DNA of 39,347 nucleotides. It comes from Pilaira anomala (taxonomy: Eukaryota > Mucoromycota > Mucoromycetes > Mucorales > Mucoraceae). The notes below the pieces were generated by a model, which was not told where the DNA came from, did no database searches, and saw only the letters and a list, made by a program, of their open reading frames with translations. Location of the stretch: NCBI GenBank assembly GCA_025716855.1, contig JAIXMQ010000131.1, positions 1 through 39,347 on the forward strand, read 5' to 3'. The position numbers and the translations under genes are program-made. Positions 10,563 through 21,337 of the stretch are shown here, one piece after another (the stretch's first letter is position 1; each line of letters begins with the position of its first letter).

Positions 10563-11941
10563 TTGAGTTTTTATTTTTTTTCTGTGTTATCTAAATTTTC
10601 TTTCACACCAAAGTTTAGAGACGTCCTGGCTGGTCCCAGTTTATTTTTAGAATATCAACGTTCTAGTCTAGAGAGGAAATCTGCACTCTCGTTGACTCGT
10701 CCTGGTCGGTATACTATCTTGAAGTCATATTCTGCTAAAGTCTCGATCCATCTTGCTAAAATACCGGTAGGTTGTTTAGATTTCAGCAATCCATTTAACG
10801 AAGAGTGATCGGATATTACGGTTACAGTGAAGGGAGAACCATGTAAGTATGATCAGTATTACTTTACGGCCCATACTACTACTGCCAATAGTTCTAGTTT
10901 TGAAATTCCATAGTTCGCTTCAGATCCTTGTAACGATCTACTAGAATATACAATAGGATGTTCGTGATCTTGTTCATCCTTCTGTGTCAATATAGCACCC
11001 AGTCCTTCTATGCTCGCGTCAGTGATTACGAAGAAAGGTAAAGTAAAATCTGGCTTCCGTAGAATTGGTTCGGTACTTAAACAATCATTAAGTTGAGTAA
11101 AGGCACCTGTGGCTTCATCATTCCAAGGTTCTTTTTGTAGTCTTCAATTGGTTATGCAGTGGTCGTGCAATTCTTGCAAAATTTGGTACAAATCGTCGAA
11201 AATAGGAGCATAGACCTAAGAAAGAACGGAGTTGTTACAATGACGTTGGCAAAGGGAACTCTTTAACCTTGGCTACCGTTTCCGGGTTGGGTTCAATAGT
11301 ATTACGAGTTACAATAAAGTCTAAGAATAGGATACTTGACTTAAAAAAATGACTTTTAATCGGATTCAGTACGATCCTGTGCCTATCCATACATTTAAAT
11401 GTCCTTTCAATATCATTCAAGTGTTGGATCGGATCTTTAGTATTTGTATAACATGTCACATCGTCCAGGTAAATGATCACACATATATTAATTAGTTCGT
11501 GAAAACATTGTTCTATCATTTGAGAAATTACACTTGGACTGGTTTTAATACCCATGGGGAGTTTCTTGAAATAGTAATCACCTAATGGAAATACGACCGT
11601 AGTAAGCGGTCTTGACTCCTCAATGATATTTGCTTGGAAAAACCCGGATCGTAAATCGAATGCAGACATCTAATATGCTTTGTTTAAACTGTCTAGCAAT
11701 TCATCTATATTGTTCAGTGGATAATTCATAGTTTCACTTTGAGTATTAAGATAACGGAAGTCAGCTACAATACGATACGTGCCATCCTTCTTTTTCAGCA
11801 TAATAATAGGACTAGTCCAGTTTGAATAGCTGTCATGAACCACGTCATCATCAACTCTACCAAGCTTCCACAACCTTCCATGAGGTTCTATGACAGTCCC
11901 AGGTTCAGCAGTCTCATCTAGTGTCCATGATCTTCTACCAT
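10563..11941 (-). pseudogene. Ty3/gypsy reverse transcriptase and RNase H remnant
   Basis: Copies element RNA into DNA and degrades the RNA strand. RT signatures are visible: SYSNWTSPIIMLKKKDGTYR, MSAFDLRSGFFQ, LPMGIKTSPSVISQM and the catalytic IIYLDD (near 11475), followed by QLRSFLGLCSYFRRFVPNFA. RNase H follows with ITDASIEGLGAIL, SSRSLQGSEANYGISKLEL and VISDHSSL. Lesions include a TAG near 11670, a TAA near 11235, a frameshift near 11135 and two stops close together near 10855. The first visible residues come right after the CACTA insertion at 11942, which replaced the start of the RT. The element is dead. Confidence 0.85.
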
Positions 11942-13596
11942 CACTATGGCCACTAGAAGAAAATAAAATACTATCTTCAGTGTACATATACACTGAAAAT
12001 TTACAGCTAAAATTCAGTATATATGAGTTACAATGTACCCTGAAGATAGAAATTTAATTACTGAATTTTTCAGTATTTAAAATACTGAAGGTAGAAATAA
12101 AAATACTAAAAATTTCAGTAATTAAAATTCTAAAGATAGAAAAAAAAATACTGATAATTTCAGTAATATGATTACTGACGACGGTTTTTTTTACTCTTAA
12201 TAATTCAGTATATTATTCACTAAGTACCGTAAAAATTATGATGAGAGCAGAATTATATTTACCAAAGAGAGTGTAAAACAACCTAATGACGGTAAAATAT
12301 ATTCTAAAGAGCGTAAACAAATTACTGTCTTCAGTGAAATAAAGACCGTATAACGGCCATAAATATACAAAATATGGTATCGTTTGAACTTTAAAACGAA
12401 TAGAAATATGATACAAAAAAAAAAAAAAAACGAATATTTGAATGCGTCCATAATAATAATATGGCTTATAGGGATAGATTAAGAATTATAATGTGAACAA
12501 ATGGAACATTTTATTTATTTTATATACATGTAAATGAGCGTTATAGATAATAGTAACAAATGTAAAAAAAAAAGTCTAGAAAAGCAACAGCCAAATATTA
12601 ATCATCCCTTGATGTGACAATATGACTTGAGAAAGTCTATTACTACTAGGATCCAGCATTACATACTTGCCATAGACCAAAGAGTCAAATTCGAAGGTAT
12701 TACCTAAAATAAAGAAAGATAATTAGATGTTTTTAGTTTAGAGTGATATATTTTTAAATTTACCATTGCTATACAATAAAATGATTGATATACAAATAAA
12801 TTGTTTTGAATTTAAAGGGGAAGTTACTATACACGTATTTAATTGTTTTATTTGTCAAAGATGTACCTTAAAAAAGTAATATTCAGCTTTCAGCTGTGAG
12901 AAAGAAACTCCAAGATTCCTAATGACCAAGAAGGAGAAGCATTAGCATAAGCCGTTATAGTTTAAAGACTTAAAGTAAATTTGAGTACCTTATTGCTCAG
13001 AAAGATCCATGACCCCTAGAGAGTAAAACCTATAAGTTTGTATAATAAAAGTAGCTTTTTAGCCCTATAAAATAAAGTAACTTTTAAAAGCACCTATGTC
13101 TATTGTGATATGAGATATAAGTTATGAATAGTTTTTATTGATAAAGAAATAATACAAAAAGAAATAAATGAAAGAGATGATAAAAAAGAAAGAAAGAAAA
13201 GAGAAAAGAGAGAGAAAAAAACAGAAGAGCTCTTTTATATAATTACCTTCCTTTTTTTTTTTTTGTGCATAAGACAACCAATAAAATATCGAAATCCTAT
13301 GTTTGTAACGCACAAAATAGACAAACCTTATTGATTCGTTCAAACTTTAAAGAAGATGATCTGATTTTTTCAAAGAGATTGAACGATCTGTTGTGTACTT
13401 TCAATTTGTATACCCAATTTGACAAAATTATCCGACTTGTCAAAATCATCCAATTTGTCAAATTCATCCATTTTAACAAGACCATCCAATTTTTACAACA
13501 TAAATGAATAAATGAGTCATTATATCCTATCTCTCTCTCTTTTTTTTTTTTTTGCCTATATAATAGTAGTACTTTTCATCTTTTCAAACACTAATA

Positions 13597-13864
13597 ATGT
13601 CTAGTTATACTTTGCCCAATCCTTCTAACAGCAACAAGAGACTTCGTGTTTCTACCAATAGAGAGTATTATCAAATCCCTTAAGAAATACTATAGTCGTT
13701 CCAGTTCTACTCCTTTTCATCAAGTGAATATCAATAATTTTGAAATAACAATTGCTGGCGGAGCTTGGATAAATGATGAAATAATAGCTGTTTTTTGATA
13801 GAATAAAGAAAAAAGAAAATCATCGTGGTATACATCTTTTTATGTTTGGATCCTGCTATATAGA
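13597..13864 (+). pseudogene. Coding remnant inside CACTA copy A
   Basis: From ATG at 13597 the frame reads SSYTLPNPSNSNKRLRVST, hits a stop near 13679, and continues one frame over as SLKKYYSRSSSTPFHQVNIN and then GAWINDEII. A second shift follows, with GIHLFMFGSCYIE ending at a splice-donor-like GTAAGT at 13865. The pair WINDEII ... IHLFMFGSCY weakly resembles the start of a Ulp1/C48 SUMO-protease domain (WLND ... IHxFNxxFY). No catalytic triad can be seen. The same lesion is present in copy B at ~29.5 kb, so it predates the split. The next exon, retained in copy B at 29741-30044, is deleted here. Confidence 0.4.
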
Positions 13865-14615
13865 GTAAGTATTAGACTATATTTTAAATGTATTAGATTA
13901 TATATACATATATACTCACGTTTTAAACAAATTTCCTACAGCATCAAATCTTCTGCTGGTAGCATTCAAAACTTGTAACTTTCTTTTTTCGCGTTCTAGC
14001 ATCCACATATTATGTATCTTTTTTTTCATATTCTTAACTCCACAAAGCAAATATATAGATTTCTTTTTTTTGTCTTAAATAAAAAAACTTTTATATCGTT
14101 AGCTTATGAAAAAAATATGGAATATGAATTTAGTAGTTACTTTATGTACCATAGTATTATAGGCACATCACGTGTTTGAGCTGTAGGCGTGTCTAGAGTT
14201 TTGGTCTATTATATAAGAAATTGAACATGAAAGAAAAAGCATTCTAAAGTAAATGAGCTTATTCCACGGTCTGTTCTAGTAAATAAAGCCATAAGTTAAA
14301 AACATGTCAGTCTAGATTGGCAAAAAAAAAAGAAATGTATCAGATTCGTCTAACCCATCTCATTACGTTCGGAATTGTGTATAAACAAAGAGCCTTGAAA
14401 AGCGGGGCTCTCAAGTTTTAAGGGTTAAATAATTTGCTGGGGAGCACGTGACGTAAGTAAATCAATGAGATTTCTTTTTTTGGCATCAAATCAATATGTT
14501 TCTGAAATAAAACTAGATAAAGAAACTCTAATTGTTTTAGTATTAAAATATATAGGCTTAAATATAAAAAGCTTGTATAAATATAGATGTAAAACGTTTA
14601 GTTTCAGAAACCGGG

Positions 14616-14616
<1 letters not shown>

Positions 14617-14646
<30 letters not shown>

Positions 14647-14695
14647 GTCTTTCCTTTAACCTCCTGCCACCTTTTTTTTTTTTTTTTTTTTTTTT
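14617..14695 (+). repeat. Two long poly-T tracts
   Basis: Two uninterrupted T runs, each of more than 20 nt, flank a short C/T-rich spacer inside the CACTA element. They could reflect an old poly-A insertion on the minus strand or replication slippage. No retroposed coding sequence lies beside them. Confidence 0.6.
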
Positions 14696-14985
14696 ACCTT
14701 GTTCTGAATGTAAATAAATGAAAAAAGAACCTCATCTTTTAAGTTTTTTATAAGATATAATAGAAACTGGTACCTCTAGCGTATCAGTATCACCTGTTTA
14801 TTTAATAAATGCATAGAGCGTGGGTTGAAAAATGATTCAGTAATTAAATTTCTGCGATAGGAAATTAAATATCTGTGCTTCGAAAATAAATGTCTAACAG
14901 CAGTATCAATTACTGTGTCTCTGGCCATAGTGCATGTTCTACGAGATCGATCGATCTGATCGATCTGAATCTTTATTAGTCACCG

Positions 14986-15290
14986 ATGTTTCAGACGCGT
15001 AAGCTGAAACATGTATTAATAATCAGATACATGTTTCAGGCCGCGTAAGCTGAAACATAAACCAGTGAACTCATGCCAAGACTTTCCATCATGTAAACCC
15101 ATGTTATCCAAATAGATATAAATACTCCCCCTTCCCCATCCATTGTCGATTATCTTGTATACTCTTTTCCCTTATATTTTATAATTAACACTTACTTATA
15201 ACTTATATCAACAACGCTCGTAACTAGTAGGTATCTTCTTGTTATCATTATAGTACTATCAAGCCTAGTTCCTGACATCATAATCAACCA
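14986..15290 (+). repeat. Candidate 5' LTR/leader of a second retrotransposon
   Basis: Two near-identical palindromes, 14986-15012 and 15031-15058, each read TGTTTCAG then a CGCGTAAG core then CTGAAACA. They are followed by a TATA-like GATATAAATAC at 15115, a C-rich start region, and AT-rich leader before the gag ATG at 15511. This layout fits an LTR U3/R/U5 driving the downstream gag. No second copy is in the window, so the boundaries are uncertain. Confidence 0.4.
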
Positions 15291-15510
15291 AAAACTTAGA
15301 TACTCTAGTTTTTTCCCAAGAATCAAGTCAAAAACACTCTATCTTTTCGGAATATCGTCGGAACAAGTCAAACGAATCAAAATACAAGCTCAGTCTAAAT
15401 TTTGGTCAACCTCGTCAAAATACAAATAAGTTATTCGCCAAGTTTCAAGTTAAAACTCCTCTTATTTTAAGTACCGCCATTTGTTAAGTTTCACATTTCA
15501 AACTCCGCCT

Positions 15511-16062
15511 ATGTCATTATCTGAAGATCAACTCCACACCCTGAACTTGATGGTCGATCAAGTAAATAACCTTCAAGAAACCCTTCCAGGCCAGCTTGAG
15601 TCCATTAACAACTCCCTTATCGACTTTCAAGTTCGTTTGTTCCAAGTCGAATCCCAGGTCCAAGAGGTCTATAGTCAAGTCCATCTTCAGCAACAACAAC
15701 ATCTCCTACTTAAGAACCAAGACAATTTCAAGATCCGTTTGACTGACCCCTTCTCAGGTCAAGCTTCTTCATGTATTACCTTCTTCTCCCAGTTGTCCTT
15801 GTACTTCGCAGGTAACTTAGGTTACAATACAGATGAAAAGAAGATCCTCCTGGCTACCTCTTGTCTCTCCGGTGCCGCCTACGCGTACATGGAGCCCTTC
15901 CTCGGCAAGTTCAACGCTCCACCCGCTGAGAAGCCCGAATTCTTGACCAGCTACCAAATATTCATGGATACAATCACTTCTGCCTTCAGTGACTCTGACC
16001 CCAATATGAGTGCCGAACTTGTACTCTTGTTGAGTGGTGGTTTTAGTCGTCTCTTGGGTTTG
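15511..16062 (+). CDS. Retrotransposon Gag N-terminal part, truncated by insertion
   Basis: Begins at ATG 15511 (MSLSEDQLHTLNLMVDQVNN). The first ~75 residues form a predicted coiled coil rich in Gln, Leu and Val (VRLFQVESQVQEVYSQVHLQ), followed by a Ty3/gypsy-type gag core: PFSGQASSCITFFSQLSLYF, then DEKKILLATSCLSGAAYAYM. The frame is clean but ends where an LTR begins at 16063, so the C-terminal part of Gag, any zinc knuckle, and pol are lost. The remainder is not found beyond the inserted element. G/C content and codon use look richer than neighbouring decayed elements, which suggests a young copy when it was interrupted. Confidence 0.75.
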
Positions 16063-16294
16063 TGTAATAATTGAGACAAATGGGACTGTTAAGAATATAT
16101 AATAAAAAATGATTATCTTTTATTTCATAGAAAAGGAGAGGTATTTATAGTAGTTCATAAATGTTTCATAATATTGAGTAATGTATAAATAGATCATAGT
16201 ATATTTTGTTTATAAGTGGCAAAGCCGAGGTAATTGATATACATAAATAAGTGAGTGACTGGATTAGGAAGGAGAGTGACTTGTATTCATTACA
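16063..16294 (-). repeat. 3' LTR (232 bp)
   Basis: Bounded by TGTAATAATTG at 16063 and CATTACA ending at 16294 on the plus strand, with the polypurine tract immediately outside. Its first ~153 bp match 20907-21060. Confidence 0.85.
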
Positions 16295-16307
16295 TTCTTC
16301 CCCCTTT
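16295..16307 (-). other. Polypurine tract of the Ty3/gypsy element
   Basis: On the minus strand AAAGGGGGAAGAA lies directly before the TGTAATG start of the 3' LTR and overlaps the pol stop codon region. It is the expected plus-strand primer for reverse transcription. Confidence 0.8.
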
Positions 16308-19300
16308 AGACCGCCTCTTCTATATCTTCATTAGATACCCAAGGACGCATGTGTTTAACATTAGCGGTAGTTCTTCCCATCGGACCAGCAGTATCTTTTC
16401 GTTGAATTACCCAGGAAGTTCCATCTTCATTGTTCATAGCTAAGGCAATCCAAGGGCCAGATCATCTTTTCTTAGGAAATGTCAATTTTTCTAAATTTCT
16501 TCTTTTCACCAGATCACCAACTCTGTATGTGTACTTGACTGCACCAACCGGATCATAAAACCTTTTTTGACGTTCTTGAGCTTTACCAAGTTTCGACAGA
16601 GCATCAGAATGTAACGCTGGGAGATGTTGATTTAAATATATCAACCACCTTTCACTTTCATACGTCTTTGGTTCAATACGTTTCAAATCTTGACAAACTG
16701 GGACATCGGGATCTCTACCATATAATAACTTGAAAGGAGAGTAACCAGTTGAAGCATGTTTGGAAGTATTGTAGGCAAAGGTGACAAAAGGTAAATATTC
16801 ATCCCAAGTTAAAGGATCTTGATCAACATACAAAGCGAGTCCGTCTTTTAACGTACGGTTAAAACGTTCCACTAGTCCATCAGTGTTTGGGTGTTCCACA
16901 CTCGTCAATGATCGTTTAATATCTAACCTGGAGCACACCATGTTCATAGCATCAGATATAAAATTTGAGCCATTATCGGTAATTAGTCTTCTTATGATTC
17001 CAAATTTCAAAACAACTTCAAATAGTAAGACTTGCACAACATGATCAGAATCAAAAGAAGGTAATGCCGCCGTTATCGCCCACTTAGTCAAGTATTCCAT
17101 TAACACCAAAATATATGAATTCTGTTTTCTTGTTGTTGGTAAAATTGCAATGTCTGCTGCCCAGATTTCCCCTACATAGCTTGGCATTATACTCTTTAAT
17201 GGCGGTGTTGTATTCTTAGTGTCAGTCTTGTATATTTGGCATTTTTCACAAGCACTTATCCAATTCTTGCTGTCTTCAATCATTGAGGGCCACCAACCAA
17301 CTAGTCTTGCTTTACCAAGAGTCTTTTCTAACCCAAAATGACCACCAGTAGGTCCATCATGAATCATTTTTAAAACGGACGGTACTAGTTTACGAGGGAT
17401 AACCGGCACATTTTTCTTGTATAAAATACCATTTTTAAATACGAATTCCGAGCCCGAACCAGTCTTCTTTCCTTCCCCCTTTTTGAGTGCAAAAACAATA
17501 GCATCAGCATTTTGCAGCTTGATGAACTCTTCTTTATCAACTCGTTGAATATCCACCATAGTACTATCTTGATCATTTTGCTGGTATTTGCGGCTAAGAG
17601 CATCTGCATCGATGTTGTGAATTCCTTTCTTGTGAACAATATTAAAACGATAGTTTTGAATGGTCATGATCCAGCGAGAAATGCGACCACGAGGCATTTT
17701 AGTGGTAAGAATAGCTTTGAGGGCCATATGATCTGTATATATAGTAAATGTAGCACCATATATATAACAATAAAAGTACTCTAATGCCCATACCACAGCA
17801 AGACACTCTAATTCAGTAGTATGATAATTCTTCTCAGCACTAGTAATTGATCGGCTAGCAAAAGCAACAGGGCGACTTTTTTGGACAAGGACAGCACCAA
17901 TACCAACGTTGCTTGCATCCGTATGTAAATCAAAAGGAGCTTGAGGATCAGGATAGGCTAGGGAAGTTAAGTTACATACAGTATCTTTTAATTTTTCAAA
18001 TGCAAGTAATCGATCATCAGACCAAATAAGTTCTTCATCTTTTTTAAGTAAACCATACAATGGAGCCGCAATCATAGCCAAATTCTTGATAAATCGATGG
18101 TAAAACACGCAAATACCTAAAAAACGTTGTAATGCTTTGACTGATTGAGGAAGTGGCCAGTCGCGAATAGCAGCAGTCTTCTCTGGATTTGGCCTAATAC
18201 CATTAGCACCGACGAGAAACCCCAAAAACTTGACTTCGGATTGAATCCATTGACATTTATCAGGAGATATCTTCAAATTGTAATCTTGTAATCTGGCTAA
18301 AACTAACTTTAAGTTATTTAAATGATCATGTAACGAAAAATTAAAACAAATGATATCATCTAAATAAACCATGACGTTTTTTAAACCACTGAGTACCCCT
18401 TTCATGAAGCGCTGGAAAGTTGGAGGACCATTAGTTACACCAAAAGGGAGCACCTTGAACTCATACAAAGACCCATTAGCCAGAAAAGCAGTTTTTTCTC
18501 GATGTTCTTCAGCAACAGGAATGTGCCAATATCCAGATTTAAGATCAATTGTTGTGAAATAAGCATTACCATTGAGCTGATCTAATAATTCGACAATTCT
18601 TGGAATAGGGTATTTATCCGGTATAGTCACCTTATTTAAATTTCGATAATCTACGCAAAATCGCTTACTACCGTCAGGCTTATTCACCAAAACAACTGGA
18701 GACGACCATGGACTGTCACTCGGTTGGATAACCCCTTTCAATAAATATTCTTTCACCATCGAATCGATTTGTTCAATTTCCGCCGGAGGTCTTCTATAAT
18801 CACGGGTAGCGACAGGTGCTACATCACCGGTTTCAATGCGATGCATATATGGGGCCTTAGTTAATGGTTGTTGTTCTTCACCCAAAGTAACACCAGGAAA
18901 TTCGGACAAAAGGCTTTGAGTAATACTAGCGATATCGGAATGGTTAGTAGTAACGGTATCAATCTTATACATTTTTTTTAAATGTGGTACCAAACAAATT
19001 TTTTCTTCTTCCATCCAATCCATGCCCAAAATAATTGTTTCATTTTGTTTTTCCACGACATACAGAGCAGCAGTAGTTGTAGAAATATCATCCGTAGAAA
19101 AATCCAAAATAGCTAAACAATCTGACCATTGTATTGACTTATTTCCATATTGAATTTCAATGCCAGGGCATCTAGTAACAGGTAATTATAACAATTTGGC
19201 AGTCTTCAAATCAATTGAACTAATCATGGAGCCTGTATCAACTAAAATTTCTGGCAGTCCTTGTCCTTGTCTTGAAGTAGCATTCACATAGAATCTCAAT

Positions 19301-19323
19301 TTATTTTTTTCCACCTTAGTCAT
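16306..19323 (-). pseudogene. Ty3/gypsy Pol (protease-RT-RNase H-integrase) with two nonsense codons
   Basis: A single ~1005-codon frame starts at ATG 19321-19323 and ends at TAA 16306-16308. Order: aspartic protease with ILVDTGSMISS; RT with SPWSSPVVLVNKPDGSKRFC, LKSGYWHIPVAEEHREKTAF, LPFGVTNGPPTFQRFM and VYLDDII; RNase H with HTDASNVGIGAVL, TELECLAVVWALEYF and YTDHMALKAIL; integrase zinc finger with HDGPTGGHFGLEKT and CEKCQ; DDE core with AADIAI, ITDNGSNF and DGLVERFNRTL; and a C-terminal GPW segment. Lesions are TAA at 19186-19188, just after the protease active site, and TGA at 16462-16464, 52 codons before the end. Everything else is intact, so this is a barely dead or possibly readthrough-dependent copy. 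The ATG overlaps the gag stop in the tetranucleotide ATGA. Without the first nonsense codon it would be a complete polyprotein. Confidence 0.9.
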
Positions 19324-20615
19324 ATTCTGTTGAAACCTAGAAAAAATAGAAAAAGTTTTTCTTGTTCGACCTTGACATCTTCAGTCTTCTGATTATTTTG
19401 TTTACGATGTCTTTGATAATTTCCATCATTTGTTGTCTTGACTCGACAGTCCTTCTTTAAGTGTCCAGGTTTCTTACATTTGTAACAAGTTCTAGTCTCC
19501 TTATTAAATGTTTGTTGTTGTGTAGGAAATAAACTTGGATTCAAGGAGTTCATGGGTAACACAGAAGAACCACCTGATTCACCGGATCCGTTGTTTACAC
19601 TCAAGTGTGCTTCCATACGGGAACAAATCATGATTGCTTCATCAAATGTTTGAGGATCCTTCATAATCAAAGTTTCACCTAACTTAGGAGGAAGCTTTCC
19701 GCGCAAATAATCTAACTGCAGATTGAGTGCAAAAACATTAACTCTATTAAATAAACTCGTCAATTTTATACCAAATTCATGCATTGGCATTTTTCCTTTA
19801 GTAATATTTTTTAATTCATTCAAAGCCGCCTCGTTTGTACTTAAACCACCAGCATACTGTTTCAAGAAAGACGCCGAAAACAATTCCCATGACTTTTGAG
19901 TTGGATCGGGTAAGGTAGCAAACCAAGTAAAAGCCATACCATCTAAATACATAGGTAAATCAGCCATTCTTGTTTCTTCAGACACACCATCATATTTTGA
20001 ATACCATTGATACTTGGAAAGCCATACTCTAGCATCTTCGGAATTACTTATAACTTTAGGATCAAACGGAACTATCTTTCGATAACGTTTATTCAAGCTA
20101 GCTTTCCGGGCGGAATCATTAACACCCATAGTATTTTCAACAACTTCCATCGATCGTCTTGACTGACCTAGGGCTTGTTGAACATATGCACGCACCTCCT
20201 CCATAATATTATTCGCTTGTAAATAATTATGAGGCAAACCGACACCATTGCCTTGTGTCATTAAATTAAAAACTTCTTGAGGGGCACGCAAATCATAACA
20301 GTCTTGAATAGTAGGCCAACTGTAATCGATAAATAAAGTTTTAAGGGAATCACCTGTAACACGGGCCATTTCACCTAATTGCATAGCCAACCATTGAATT
20401 TCCGGGTCCACAATTGATTCAAGATGATTAAGTTCAGTCTCTAATCGTTGTTTTTCCCACCTTAAATTATCCATCATAGGTAAAATACCAGCTTGTTGAG
20501 ACGGAGACGCTGTTAAGCAAACGCTTTCCAAAGTAGCCAAGTTAGTATTAATTTCTTGTAACATTTGGAAGACGCTGAGGACGACCAATAGTAATATATT
20601 CCTTGACTTCAGCAT
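19320..20615 (-). CDS. Ty3/gypsy Gag with CCHC zinc knuckle
   Basis: Structural protein forming the particle and packaging RNA. The 431-residue open frame contains the gag core (VWLSKYQWYSKYDGVSEETR, MAFTWFATLPDPTQKSWELF, YLRGKLPPKLGETL) and one zinc knuckle CYKCKKPGHLKKDC near residue 375. It ends with TGA at 19320-19322, overlapping the pol ATG. The N-terminus is uncertain. Before this ATG, another frame carries likely gag sequence (LNQEEVKTFYLHLRQKHAEV, and further out SAAAAASGSREGESG), so at least two frameshifts separate the original start (~20.86 kb) from this ORF. The first ~20 residues as written are probably out of frame. The gene is best treated as a mildly decayed gag. Confidence 0.8.
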   Translation of the reverse strand: MLKSRNILLLVVLSVFQMLQEINTNLATLESVCLTASPSQQAGILPMMDNLRWEKQRLETELNHLESIVDPEIQWLAMQLGEMARVTGDSLKTLFIDYSWPTIQDCYDLRAPQEVFNLMTQGNGVGLPHNYLQANNIMEEVRAYVQQALGQSRRSMEVVENTMGVNDSARKASLNKRYRKIVPFDPKVISNSEDARVWLSKYQWYSKYDGVSEETRMADLPMYLDGMAFTWFATLPDPTQKSWELFSASFLKQYAGGLSTNEAALNELKNITKGKMPMHEFGIKLTSLFNRVNVFALNLQLDYLRGKLPPKLGETLIMKDPQTFDEAIMICSRMEAHLSVNNGSGESGGSSVLPMNSLNPSLFPTQQQTFNKETRTCYKCKKPGHLKKDCRVKTTNDGNYQRHRKQNNQKTEDVKVEQEKLFLFFLGFNRI

Positions 20616-20887
20616 GTTTTTGTCTTAAATGTAAATAAAAAGTCTTGACCTCCTCCTGATTCAAAGCGTTATTAGTCCATCAGTAGTACCAGCCGTATTA
20701 CCAGTAGTAGTATCAGAGAGCTAGTATCAGCACCACTTTCCCCTTCACGAGAACCAGAAGCAGCAGCAGCCGCAGAAGGTGAAACCATACGAGGTTTAAA
20801 GGTAGCCGGAGTAATACCTAATGGGTTGGAGGCAACCAAAGGGCTTCGACTCGAAGCAGAGTTAGAAACTTGAGTAGGTTGGGAAAT

Positions 20888-20905
20888 TATTTAGCTTCTC
20901 CACCA
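20888..20905 (-). other. Primer-binding site of the Ty3/gypsy element
   Basis: One nucleotide inside the 5' LTR the minus strand reads TGGTGGAGAAGCTAAATA. It would pair with a tRNA whose 3' end is GCTTCTCCACCA. The position is right for a PBS; the tRNA is not named. Confidence 0.6.
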
Positions 20906-20906
20906 C

Positions 20907-21060
20907 TGTAATAATTGAGACACATGGGACTGTTAAGAATATATAATAAAAAATGATTATCTTTTATTTCATAGAAAAGGAGAAGGTATTTATAGTAGTT
21001 CATAGTGTTTCATAATATTGAGTAATGTATAAATAGATCATAGTATATATTGTTTATAAG
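20907..21060 (-). repeat. 5' LTR, truncated
   Basis: Matches the first ~153 bp of the 3' LTR with about five differences, then diverges abruptly after TTGTTTATAAG. The outer part of U3 is deleted. Confidence 0.85.
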
Positions 21061-21337
21061 CCTATCAGTATGCCCCTAAGATCATTTTTAGGCTTGAGAT
21101 AGCTGCACCCCAATCATTCTACTTATGCAATCCATCCTTTTGATTTTGCGGCTTGTGGAGAGGGTGTGGGTTTTATTAGATTATGTTCATTTTGTGTATG
21201 TTGGTGTCTTTAAAAAAAAACTTATTTTTATTTAATATCTGTATGTTTAATCTTATTTGTGTTTGTTAAATTTTATTATGTTTATTATTTAATTGTTCCT
21301 AAACTTTTGTTTTTAAGCACCTTCTTGGGTTCTATAT
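21061..21337. other. Unassigned segment between truncated LTR and Helitron fragment
   Basis: No gene or repeat is recognised. It may contain the 3' end of the Helitron fragment on the minus strand. The abrupt junction at 21060/21061 marks a deletion or rearrangement. Confidence 0.35.

Larger units (their letters stand above)
8671..11941 (-). mobile_element. Decayed Ty3/gypsy retrotransposon pol region, cut by CACTA insertion
   Basis: The minus strand carries reverse transcriptase, RNase H, integrase zinc-binding, integrase core and integrase C-terminal modules in Ty3/gypsy order, across several stops and frameshifts. The 5' part of the RT is lost at 11941/11942, where a CACTA transposon starts. 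No gag lies upstream and no clear LTR pair was found. Confidence 0.8.
11942..14932. mobile_element. CACTA (CMC/EnSpm-type) transposon, non-autonomous, 2991 bp
   Basis: The left end reads CACTATGGCCACTAG and the right end, reverse-complemented, CACTATGGCCAGAGA, giving 11-bp terminal inverted repeats beginning CACTA. The 3-bp target duplication CAT is present at 11939-11941 and 14933-14935, as expected for this superfamily. Many TTCAGTA/TACTGAA motifs crowd 11970-12215 and recur near the right end (e.g. TTCAGTAATTAAAT at ~14837), matching subterminal repeats. No transposase is encoded; only a short coding remnant near 13.6-13.9 kb is seen. It interrupts the RT of a Ty3/gypsy element and is therefore younger than it. 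A diverged, truncated relative lies at 28551-30150. Confidence 0.85.
16063..21060 (-). mobile_element. Ty3/gypsy LTR retrotransposon, near full length
   Basis: The minus-strand order is 5' LTR (20907-21060, truncated), PBS, gag, pol (PR-RT-RH-IN), PPT, 3' LTR (16063-16294). LTR termini are TGTAAT...ATTACA. The shared ~153 bp of the two LTRs differ at about five positions, so insertion is fairly recent. It lies inside another element's gag. The outer ~78 bp of the 5' LTR are missing at 21060/21061, so the target duplication cannot be checked. Confidence 0.9.

Noticed and set aside
17385..18562. Additional ORFs on both strands inside the Ty3/gypsy pol
   Set aside because: They are shadows of the long pol frame, which carries all the recognisable motifs.
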